From Actinophytocola oryzae (GTDB lineage Bacteria; Actinomycetota; Actinomycetes; Mycobacteriales; Pseudonocardiaceae), in the NCBI RefSeq assembly GCF_004364325.1, contig NZ_SOCP01000011.1, forward strand, positions 62,001-126,000: a DNA stretch of 64,000 bases, in the 5' to 3' direction. The notes under the pieces were generated by a model, which saw only the letters and a list, made by a program, of their open reading frames with translations, was not told the DNA's origin and searched no databases. Below, one piece after another: positions 57,454 to 64,000 of this stretch. The number at the start of each line of letters is the position of its first letter. Position 1 is the first letter of the stretch. The translations under genes and the position numbers were made by a program.

Positions 57454-57612
57454 CTGTTTTCTGCTCTCCCTAGCACGCCCCCGACTCGACGCCCAGCACG
57501 TCGAAGCCCGCGCAGGAGAAAGACTGCCCCATGGTGCGTCCCGGGCACATGGGACCAGTGTCCCGGGTTTGCCCGCCGGTGACACCGAACGTGGCCGGCC
57601 GGTCACGCAGAA

Positions 57613-57638
57613 GGGCCCCCGAGCAGCGTCGGGGGCCC
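57613..57638 (-). terminator. Terminator after the coiled-coil membrane protein gene
   Basis: Ten-base arms GGGCCCCCGA (57613-57622) and TCGGGGGCCC (57629-57638) around a 6-nt loop, 16 bp past the minus-strand stop. Confidence 0.8.
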
Positions 57639-57653
57639 CAGATACAAGTAATT

Positions 57654-59000
57654 CTACCCCGCCGAGGGGCCGGAGAGCCTGCCGGAGAAGGACACCGACG
57701 GACGGCACTTCCCCGTCGCGGGCTCGGGTGCGCCGGGCAGCTGGCAGCTGACGTCGATCGTGAGCGGCTTGTCCGGGCTGAACACCAGCGGCTCGAGGAA
57801 GTGGAAGTCGAGGTCCCGGAAGTTCGCGAGGCCCGTCTCGTACAGCACGTCGTCGCCGCGCTTGATCTGCAGCGTGCCCGCGTCGCCGCGCGGGTTCTGC
57901 AGGATGATGTCGGTGATCACCAGCGTCTTGTCCGCGGGGATGGCGCCCTCCGGGACGTCGAACGCGTCGAACTCCTCGGGGTCTGGCCGCGCGTCGGCGT
58001 CGGTGGTGATGCGGAAGTCGACGGCCTGTCCGGTGCGGATGTTCACGCCCTTCGAGTCCTCTGTGGCGCCGCGGGCACCCTCGTCCGCGCCGGCACCGCC
58101 GGGGCCACCACCCGCGGCCATGTCGTCGACCTTCTTCTCCGCGGCGACGGCCTTGTCCTCGGCCGTGTCTGCCTTCTTCTCGGCCTGGTCGACCTGCTCC
58201 ATCATCGCGGCGTTCTCCGCCTGGGCCTGCTGCTTGCCCGCCTCGCGCGCGGCCGTCTGCACGGTCGGCTTGACGAGCGTGAACCACAGGACGGTCAACA
58301 CCACCGCGGCCGCGAGGGCCGCGACGGCCACCGGCAGCAGCCACTTCGGCAGCAGCTGCTGCTGGACGACCGTGCCCTCGGCGTTGATCGGCGGCAGCTC
58401 GCCGGAGGTCGCGGTCACGCCGAACGGCAGCCGCTTGTCCTGGCCGCGCATGAACCGGTCGTGCGGCTTGGCCTTGAGCTTCAGGAACGCCGACGTGCCC
58501 GGCTGGACGACCAGCGAGCTGTGGTCGAGGGTCAGCTTCAGCTGCTCCTCGGGGTCGTTGGTGATCACCTCGACCGGGATCGGGTAGTTGCCGGAGTTGT
58601 CGACGACGATCTCGTGTACCGCCCTGGTGCGGCACTTCGAGGTCTTGGGCGACAGCTCGAGCTGCAGGTCCATGAACGGCTCGACGTCGACGACGCCCTC
58701 GGCGACCGACGAGTTCTGCGGGTCCTCACGCGAGAGCACCCGCACCCCGAAGGGCACCTGCCCGGCAGGCACCGACGAGTTACGCGGCGGCGTGAACCGC
58801 ACCGTGGCCTCGCCGTCCGCCCCCGGCATCAGGTTCATGACGCGCGGCTCGACCTCGGTCCACTCCCGAGAATCGCCGACTATGTCCAAAGTGAACTGGT
58901 CGACAAGCGTGCCGTTGTTCCGTACCAGGATCTTTGCCTCGATCGACTGGCCCGGGGTCACGGACAGCTGCCTGCTCGCCAGCGACGTGGTAGCTCCCAT
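57654..59000 (-). CDS. Beta-sandwich/coiled-coil single-TM protein
   Basis: A 448-aa protein. Residues 1-~220 form two Ig-like/COG1470-type beta domains (LSVTPGQSIEAKILVRNNGT, DGEATVRFTPPRNSSVPAG, LELSPKTSKCRTRAVHEIVV, SSLVVQPGTSAFLKLKAKPH). One TM helix at about 228-250 (WLLPVAVAALAAAVVLTVLW). A coiled coil follows (AAREAGKQQAQAENAAMMEQ, DQAEKKADTAEDKAVAAEKK), then a C-terminal beta domain. Orientation is uncertain because the protein has no signal peptide. Related actinobacterial proteins are annotated as hydrolytic proteins without evidence. Divergent from the large secreted protein at 59187. Confidence 0.8.
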   Translation of the reverse strand: MGATTSLASRQLSVTPGQSIEAKILVRNNGTLVDQFTLDIVGDSREWTEVEPRVMNLMPGADGEATVRFTPPRNSSVPAGQVPFGVRVLSREDPQNSSVAEGVVDVEPFMDLQLELSPKTSKCRTRAVHEIVVDNSGNYPIPVEVITNDPEEQLKLTLDHSSLVVQPGTSAFLKLKAKPHDRFMRGQDKRLPFGVTATSGELPPINAEGTVVQQQLLPKWLLPVAVAALAAAVVLTVLWFTLVKPTVQTAAREAGKQQAQAENAAMMEQVDQAEKKADTAEDKAVAAEKKVDDMAAGGGPGGAGADEGARGATEDSKGVNIRTGQAVDFRITTDADARPDPEEFDAFDVPEGAIPADKTLVITDIILQNPRGDAGTLQIKRGDDVLYETGLANFRDLDFHFLEPLVFSPDKPLTIDVSCQLPGAPEPATGKCRPSVSFSGRLSGPSAG

Positions 59001-59186
59001 GGCAATGGAGTGTCTTCTCCACAACGGTCGCGGGCAGCTTGCGCAAGGGAGCGTGGCAGGGCGGGGCGGGCTGCCCCATCGGGCGCGTCCGGGCGTCCAC
59101 TACGCCACCCGCGCGCCGGGACCGGGTGAGGGCCGTTCGCCATACCGTCAGGCGCGGTGAACCACGCCTATCTGTGAGGTCGAGCC

Positions 59187-61970
59187 GTGCCCACTTCCAT
59201 ACTCCGCAGCAAACGCGCCGTCGCGATGGCAGTCGCCGCGACGGTAGCGGGCGTTTCCGCCGTCGTGCTGCTGTCCGGCCAGAGCTCGCCGGCCCAGGCG
59301 GCGGCAGCACCCGGCTCGACCGTACGCGCCTCGGTCGGGAACGGCACTCCACCGCCGGAGTCCCCGAGCGGCGGCTACGACCAGGAGCTGTCGGCGGACG
59401 GCACGGCGGTGGTGTTCACGTCGTCCTCGCGGCTGGACACCGTCGAGACCGGTGACCAGCAGAACGTCTACGTCCGCGACCTGCGGAACAACAGGACGGT
59501 GCTGATCAGCCGGGGCCAGTTCACCAGGCCGCCGGTGGACCCGACACCCGACCCGACGCCCGACGAGCCTCCCATCGGCAGGCCGAGGCTCACCGGGGAC
59601 CCGCTGCTGTCACTGAACGGCGCGCAGCCGACCCTGGACCTCGGCGAGGTGGCGGCCACCGGCGCCAGCTACCAGCCGACGATCTCGGGGGACGGCCGGT
59701 ACGTCGCGTTCGTGACGTCGGCGGACAACATCGTGCCCGAGGACGACGACACCGACGGGGACATCCTCGTCTGCGACCGGGACCCGGACGGGGACGGGAC
59801 GTTCGACGAGGCCCGCGACGGCGGCGACCTCGACTACCGGTACTTCCGGGTGAACGTGCCGCAGTGGTACGACAGCGACAGCGGCGCCCACTACCGCACG
59901 GACTACCCGTCCTACCCGAAGCTGTCGGACGACGCGAGCCGGATCGTGTGGGAGGACTACTACGACACCGGCGAGGGGTACGTCAACGCCGTGCGCACCG
60001 CGCGGCTGCGGGCCGAGGTCGGCGGGGTGGCGAGCGCGGTCGCGGCGCCGGGCAGCGGCGCCCAGCTCGTGTCGACCCCGCTCGACGGGCAGCAGCCGAC
60101 GTCCCAGTACTGGGGCGACGTGTCGGCGGACGGCCGGTACATCGTGCTCGTCGCGGACTACGTGCGTGCCGAGGGCGGCGGCGAGTTCCCGGACTACGTC
60201 CCGTTCCACGCGGTGATCCGCAGGGACATGGAGTCCGACGCGGTGCTGCGGGTCGACTGGGACGTCAACACGACGGCCGAGGCGGTCACGTACCTGTCGG
60301 CGGACGAGTCGGTCAACCTCACCGGGCCCTCGATCTCGGCCAACGGCGGGGAGATCGCGTTCGAGGCAGAGGAGTACGAGAACTACTGCTCCGAGGGCAG
60401 CTGCTGGTCGTCCGTCGCGTCGCAGCCGATGGTGTACGTGGTGCGCATCTCCTCGGACGCGACGCCGGTCGACTCGATCGTCGCCTCCCGCGACAACGAC
60501 AACGAGATCATCAACGGGGCCACGCCCGCGCTGTCGGGCGACGGCCGGTTCCTCGCGTTCGCCACCGACAACGCGAACGCGCACGACGGCATCGACGTGT
60601 CGGTCGGCGAGGGCTACAGCTGCCTCACCTACCGGGGCGACCTGGCGCGCGGGAAGATGCTCAACCTGTCCGGCCTGCCACCGACCTCGGAGACCCGCGA
60701 CGAGCGCGTGGTCTGCCAGGTCGTCGTGCGGGACCTCGTCGTCGACCGGGCGCGTCTGCGGGAGGAGCAGCCCCGGCTCCCCGGCACGCTCGCGTCGGCA
60801 GGCACCGGCACGGACTGCGCCGAGGAGGTGCCCGATGGCGCCACCTGCGGTGGTGACGACGACTCGCCGCCGTACACGAGGACGACGCCTTCGTTGTCCC
60901 ACAACGGGTCCACGGTCGCGTTCGACTCGGACGCGACGAACCTGCTGCCGAGCGGCGAGACCGACGGCAACGGGCGCACGGACGTGTTCGTGCGGACGTT
61001 CCGGCCGGACCTGCGGGCCGACCCGACGCCGCTGGACTTCGGCGAGGTGGAGCTCGGCGACACGTTCGACAGGGTGGTGCGGTTCGACCACGTCGGCACT
61101 GGGCCGATGGTGATCACGGACGTCGTGGTCGAGGGGTCGGACGAGTTCGCGCTCGGCGCCCAGACGTGTGCCGGCGAGGCCGTGGTCCTGCAGCAGGCCG
61201 GGAACTGCGAGGTGTCGGTGACGTTCGCGCCGACCGACGAGGGCGACCGGGACGGCACGCTGCGGCTGACGCTGCGTGATGGCCGCCAGTTCACGGTTCC
61301 GTTGCGCGGCAGGGGAACCAGGGAGGCCGTCCCGCCGGAGGAGGCACGCTTCGCCGCCGGGCCCGACCCGCTCGCCTTCGGTGACCGGCTGCTGCTCTCG
61401 GACGGCCCGACCCAGACCGTGACGGTGACGAACACCGGTGGCTCGCCGCTGACCGTCAAGACCGTCGAGATCGTGTCCGCGACGGCACAGGCCGACTTCC
61501 CGGTCACCGCCGACACGTGCACCGGGAAACCGTTGGCACCCAAGGGAACCTGCCAGGTGACGGTGGCGTTCTCGCCTGCCGCCTCCGGCGACCGCGCGGC
61601 GGTCCTGCGGTTCACCGACGACGCGCCGGGCGGCGCCGCGCACCTGATCGGCCTGACGGGCAAGGGAAGCACACCGACGATCCAGGTGGTGCCCGGCGTG
61701 ACGCAGCCGGGCCGCGTGGTGACGGTCGGCGGCACGGGCTTCGCGCCGAACAAGCCGGTCACGATCACGATCACGGGCTCGACCGAGACCGCGAAGGCCG
61801 TCGCCGACGCGACGGGCGCGTTCTCCCAGGGCCTGCTGATCCTGCCGAAGTCGACGATCGGCAACCGCCCGGTGATCGCCACCATCGACGGCACCGCCAT
61901 CAAGGCCGAACGGCCGCTGTTGATCGTGACCCCGTCGGTCACGGCGTCGGACTTCGTGGTCCGCAGCTGA
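59187..61970 (+). CDS. Large secreted protein with beta-propeller and SPD-2/choice-of-anchor-D domains
   Basis: A 927-aa exported protein. Signal peptide with AVAATVAGVSAVVLLSG and Ala-rich cleavage region (about 40). A TolB/PD40-like propeller region (about 50-600) with repeated DGRYVAFVTSADN, SADGRYIVLVADY, SGDGRFLAFATDN and NGSTVAFDSDATN motifs. Two Ig-like choice-of-anchor-D domains (about 615-710 and 720-825: LDFGEVELGDTF, CEVSVTFAPTDEGDRDGTLR; LAFGDRLLL, CQVTVAFSPAASGDRAAVLR). A final IPT-like domain (VVTVGGTGFAPNKPVTI). GTG start. Probably a cell-surface or secreted binding protein; no enzyme motif. Confidence 0.85.
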   Translation: MPTSILRSKRAVAMAVAATVAGVSAVVLLSGQSSPAQAAAAPGSTVRASVGNGTPPPESPSGGYDQELSADGTAVVFTSSSRLDTVETGDQQNVYVRDLRNNRTVLISRGQFTRPPVDPTPDPTPDEPPIGRPRLTGDPLLSLNGAQPTLDLGEVAATGASYQPTISGDGRYVAFVTSADNIVPEDDDTDGDILVCDRDPDGDGTFDEARDGGDLDYRYFRVNVPQWYDSDSGAHYRTDYPSYPKLSDDASRIVWEDYYDTGEGYVNAVRTARLRAEVGGVASAVAAPGSGAQLVSTPLDGQQPTSQYWGDVSADGRYIVLVADYVRAEGGGEFPDYVPFHAVIRRDMESDAVLRVDWDVNTTAEAVTYLSADESVNLTGPSISANGGEIAFEAEEYENYCSEGSCWSSVASQPMVYVVRISSDATPVDSIVASRDNDNEIINGATPALSGDGRFLAFATDNANAHDGIDVSVGEGYSCLTYRGDLARGKMLNLSGLPPTSETRDERVVCQVVVRDLVVDRARLREEQPRLPGTLASAGTGTDCAEEVPDGATCGGDDDSPPYTRTTPSLSHNGSTVAFDSDATNLLPSGETDGNGRTDVFVRTFRPDLRADPTPLDFGEVELGDTFDRVVRFDHVGTGPMVITDVVVEGSDEFALGAQTCAGEAVVLQQAGNCEVSVTFAPTDEGDRDGTLRLTLRDGRQFTVPLRGRGTREAVPPEEARFAAGPDPLAFGDRLLLSDGPTQTVTVTNTGGSPLTVKTVEIVSATAQADFPVTADTCTGKPLAPKGTCQVTVAFSPAASGDRAAVLRFTDDAPGGAAHLIGLTGKGSTPTIQVVPGVTQPGRVVTVGGTGFAPNKPVTITITGSTETAKAVADATGAFSQGLLILPKSTIGNRPVIATIDGTAIKAERPLLIVTPSVTASDFVVRS

Positions 61971-61982
61971 CACGATCGAGCA

Positions 61983-62016
61983 GGTGCGGTGTCGGCTGAG
62001 TAGTCGACACCGCACC
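61983..62016 (+). terminator. Terminator between the secreted protein and ATPase genes
   Basis: Perfect 12-bp stem GGTGCGGTGTCG/CGACACCGCACC with a 10-nt loop, 13 bp after the stop. It suggests the ATPase gene at 62049 has its own promoter or depends on readthrough. Confidence 0.75.
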
Positions 62017-62048
62017 GAGCGTCACCCGGCTGGGGGGTTTCCACCCCG

Positions 62049-63644
62049 ATGTCCGACGGGCACGCTGGGACCCCTCAGGCTCCCGGGGGACTCGTGGTTG
62101 GCACAGGTCGGCATCAGCACCTCAACCAGGCGCTGCTGCGCATACCGCGCCGCGCGGAGAACTCCGCGCGGCACTCGGTGTCGAGCACCTACGTCGAGGC
62201 GGGTTCGCTGGCCGCGCTGCTGCACTCGAGCGACCACCAGATCCTGTACGGGCGGCGTGGGACCGGGAAGACCCACGCGCTGCTGCACCTCTCCGACCTG
62301 GTCGGCGCCATCGGTGACGTCGCCGTGTACGTGGACCTGCGGACCATCGGGTCGGCGGGCGGCATCCACTCCGACAGCACCCTGCCCGCGGCCGAGCGCG
62401 GCACGCGCCTGTTGATCGACACGATCGAGGAGCTGCACGACGGGCTGCTGTCGGTCGCGATGGAACAGGACGTGGCCGAGCCCGACCAGCTGCTGCGCGG
62501 GCTGGACCGCCTCGCGGAGTCGGCCACCTCCGTGCAGGTCGTCGGCGCGGTCGAGCGGGAGACCACGGTCGGCGGCGCGGCGGAGTCGGTGCGCAGCGCG
62601 GAGGTCTCGCTGAGCACCTCGCCCGGTGCGCGTGCCACGGCGAGCACACGGCAGTCGCTGTCGGCGCGGAGCAGGACACTGAGGTCCGGGGTCGAGCGGC
62701 ACCACGTGATGTTCGGGCCGCTGAGCCGTGCCGTGCGCGCGATCGTGCGAGCCCTGGAGCCGGCGCGGCTGTGGTTGCTGCTCGACGAGTGGAGCAGCGT
62801 GCCCCGCGACCTGCAGCCGTTCCTCGCGGACCTGCTGCGCCGGGCGGTGCTGCCGGTCGGCGGCCTCACCGTGAAGATAGCGGCCATCGAACGGCGGTCC
62901 CAGTTCGCGGCGTACTCGGGCTGCGGCGAGTACGTCGGCATCGAGGTCGGTTCGGACGCCGCGTCCTCGGTGGACCTCGACGCGTTCCTCGCTTTCGACA
63001 ACAGCGAGCCGCAGGCCAGGGAGTTCTTCGCGCGGCTGTTCCACAACCACACGTCGGTGTGGCTGCGGGTGAAGGCACCGCCGGAGGACGCGGCGGCGTT
63101 CGTGGCGGAGTGCTTCCGCCGCAACGCGTTCACGGAGCTGGTGCGTGCCGCGCAGGGCGTGCCGCGCGACGCGATCAACATCGCCGCGCTGGCCGCCCAG
63201 CACGCGCACGACAAGCCGATCGGCGTGTCGGACGTGCGCAGGGCCGCGCGGGACTGGTACCTGCGGGACAAGCAGACGGCCATCGCGACGAACGAGCCCG
63301 CCCGCCAGGCGCTGCGGGTGTTGATCGACGAGGTGATCGGGCACCGCCGCGCCCGCACGTTCGTGGTCGACCAGCTGACGCGCGAACGGGCAGGCGTGAT
63401 CGAGGACCTGCACGACGCACGCCTGCTCCACCTGCTGCGGCGCGGGATCGCGGACCCGAACCACCCCGGCGCGCTCTACGACGGTTTCGCCATCGACTAC
63501 GGCTGTTACGTGTCGCTGATGCTCGACAACGCGAAGTTCCAGATGCGTGGCCGCGCCGACTGGATCAACTCGCCGAACGGCATGCCCCCGGAGGGCTACC
63601 GCATCGCGAGGTCGGCCGTCGACCTCAGGACGCTGCTCGACTGA
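62049..63644 (+). CDS. AAA/ORC-like P-loop ATPase
   Basis: A 531-aa ATPase. Walker A in LYGRRGTGKTHALLHL (about 67-82); Walker B in ARLWLLLDEWSSVP (about 238-251); sensor-like region KIAAIERRSQF (about 278). The C-terminal half carries helical bundle and winged-helix-like segments (PRDAINIAALAAQHAHDKPI, RQALRVLIDEVIGHRRART, EDLHDARLLHLLRRGI). The overall layout matches the ORC/CDC6-like AAA ATPases of actinobacteria of unknown role. Residues 165-215 form a Ser/Thr/Arg-rich insert. It lies after the secreted-protein gene and overlaps the convergent hydrolase gene by 20 bp. Confidence 0.82.
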   Translation: MSDGHAGTPQAPGGLVVGTGRHQHLNQALLRIPRRAENSARHSVSSTYVEAGSLAALLHSSDHQILYGRRGTGKTHALLHLSDLVGAIGDVAVYVDLRTIGSAGGIHSDSTLPAAERGTRLLIDTIEELHDGLLSVAMEQDVAEPDQLLRGLDRLAESATSVQVVGAVERETTVGGAAESVRSAEVSLSTSPGARATASTRQSLSARSRTLRSGVERHHVMFGPLSRAVRAIVRALEPARLWLLLDEWSSVPRDLQPFLADLLRRAVLPVGGLTVKIAAIERRSQFAAYSGCGEYVGIEVGSDAASSVDLDAFLAFDNSEPQAREFFARLFHNHTSVWLRVKAPPEDAAAFVAECFRRNAFTELVRAAQGVPRDAINIAALAAQHAHDKPIGVSDVRRAARDWYLRDKQTAIATNEPARQALRVLIDEVIGHRRARTFVVDQLTRERAGVIEDLHDARLLHLLRRGIADPNHPGALYDGFAIDYGCYVSLMLDNAKFQMRGRADWINSPNGMPPEGYRIARSAVDLRTLLD

Positions 63645-64000
63645 GGAACGGGACGACGACGGCCGCGAAGTCGTCCGGTGCCTCGCTGTGGATCCGGTGC
63701 CCCACCGGGATCTCCACCACGGTCGCGGTCGGCATCAGTTGTGCGGCCTCACGCAGGCGTCCCTGGTCCACGTGGCTCCCCTGGCCGCCCGCGAGCCACA
63801 GGGTGTCCGCGGGGATCCGGGGGAGGCCGGCCCACCACGTCGGATCCGGCGTGCGGACCAGGTGTTTGACCGTGTGGACCACCGCCCAGTCGAAGTCGAC
63901 CGGCTCCGGGGGCGCCGCCGGGACCTCGATCGGCTCGGTGCGCTCGTGGGGCGGCGGGGCGATGTCCTCGACGACCATGAGGCGCACCCGGTCCGGCGCC
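63625..64000 (-). CDS. Alpha/beta hydrolase, 5'-truncated by the window
   Basis: C-terminal ~124 residues of an alpha/beta hydrolase. The frame stays open to the window edge (APDRVRLMVVEDIAPPP, the conserved strand after the nucleophile elbow), so the start and Ser elbow lie beyond 64000. Later parts include PADTLWLAGGQGSHVD (acid loop) and VEIPVGHRIHSEAPDDF, with the catalytic His in GHRIH. Substrate unknown. Confidence 0.85.
   Translation of the reverse strand, partial: APDRVRLMVVEDIAPPPHERTEPIEVPAAPPEPVDFDWAVVHTVKHLVRTPDPTWWAGLPRIPADTLWLAGGQGSHVDQGRLREAAQLMPTATVVEIPVGHRIHSEAPDDFAAVVVPFLSRAAS

Overview
The window is very GC-rich, and its coding frames show the strong G/C third-position bias of an actinomycete. 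Gene content (WhiB, conservon cvnABCD, SigE-type and ECF41 sigma factors, XRE/DUF397 relics, GTG/TTG starts, ATGA couplings) and the intergenic hairpin repeat built on GAAGGACGCCTTC suggest a filamentous actinobacterium, most likely Pseudonocardiaceae (Lentzea/Saccharothrix-like). The family-level assignment is inference. The window is chromosomal in character; I see no rRNA, tRNA, intact transposase, prophage or CRISPR.

Layout. 0-3.8 kb: 3' end of a GH65 phosphorylase/hydrolase, then two paralogous ribbon-helix-helix genes flanking a small-ORF/two-TM membrane pair, ending in a G/T-skewed stretch. 3.8-10.1 kb: fused alpha-beta glycyl-tRNA synthetase (minus), and a four-gene coupled operon of two paralogous secreted proteins, a trypsin-like protease and an alpha/beta hydrolase. 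10.1-16.7 kb: WhiB, Ku, GcvT, SigE-type sigma factor with partner, and a Co/Ni ECF transporter. 16.7-21.0 kb: the most interesting block, in which a class III cyclase-fold protein coupled to a membrane protein faces, divergently, a two-domain protein of unknown function coupled to a CRP/FNR regulator, followed by tiny ORFs and a strong terminator.

21-31.5 kb: acyl-CoA dehydrogenase, aldo/keto reductase with AraC regulator, secreted GH25 muramidase, truncated globin, TetR fusion with a downstream regulator and a short PPDK-like protein, and an ECF41 sigma factor facing its AhpD-like partner. 31.5-36.3 kb: complete conservon cvnABCD. 36.3-39.1 kb: a long regulatory intergenic region, then a DUF485/ActP-type symporter operon. 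39.2-46.7 kb: small hypothetical genes, a PCD-VOC fusion, a sigma/CU044_5270 pair flanked by DUF397 gene remnants and a decayed XRE gene, a double SnoaL-like protein and a lytic transglycosylase.

46.9-51.4 kb: conserved 53-aa membrane peptide, enoyl-CoA hydratase, STAS protein, and a CoA-transferase/acyl-CoA dehydrogenase operon with divergent TetR, probably a fatty-acid or acyl-CoA catabolic set. 51.5-56.3 kb: Nudix-like protein, membrane protein, PDZ-containing NarL-type two-component system. 56.3-56.8 kb: a tandem array with an exact 73-bp period. 56.8-64 kb: LuxR-type regulator, a coiled-coil membrane protein, a large secreted beta-rich protein, an AAA/ORC-like ATPase, and the 3' end of an alpha/beta hydrolase running off the window.

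The hairpin repeats occur at six places, always downstream of a gene and mostly between convergent genes, so they probably act as terminators or 3' ends. Start codons were chosen from Shine-Dalgarno position, overlap with the upstream stop, and family N-termini. Functional calls rest on recognised motifs read from the translations; no database search was run.
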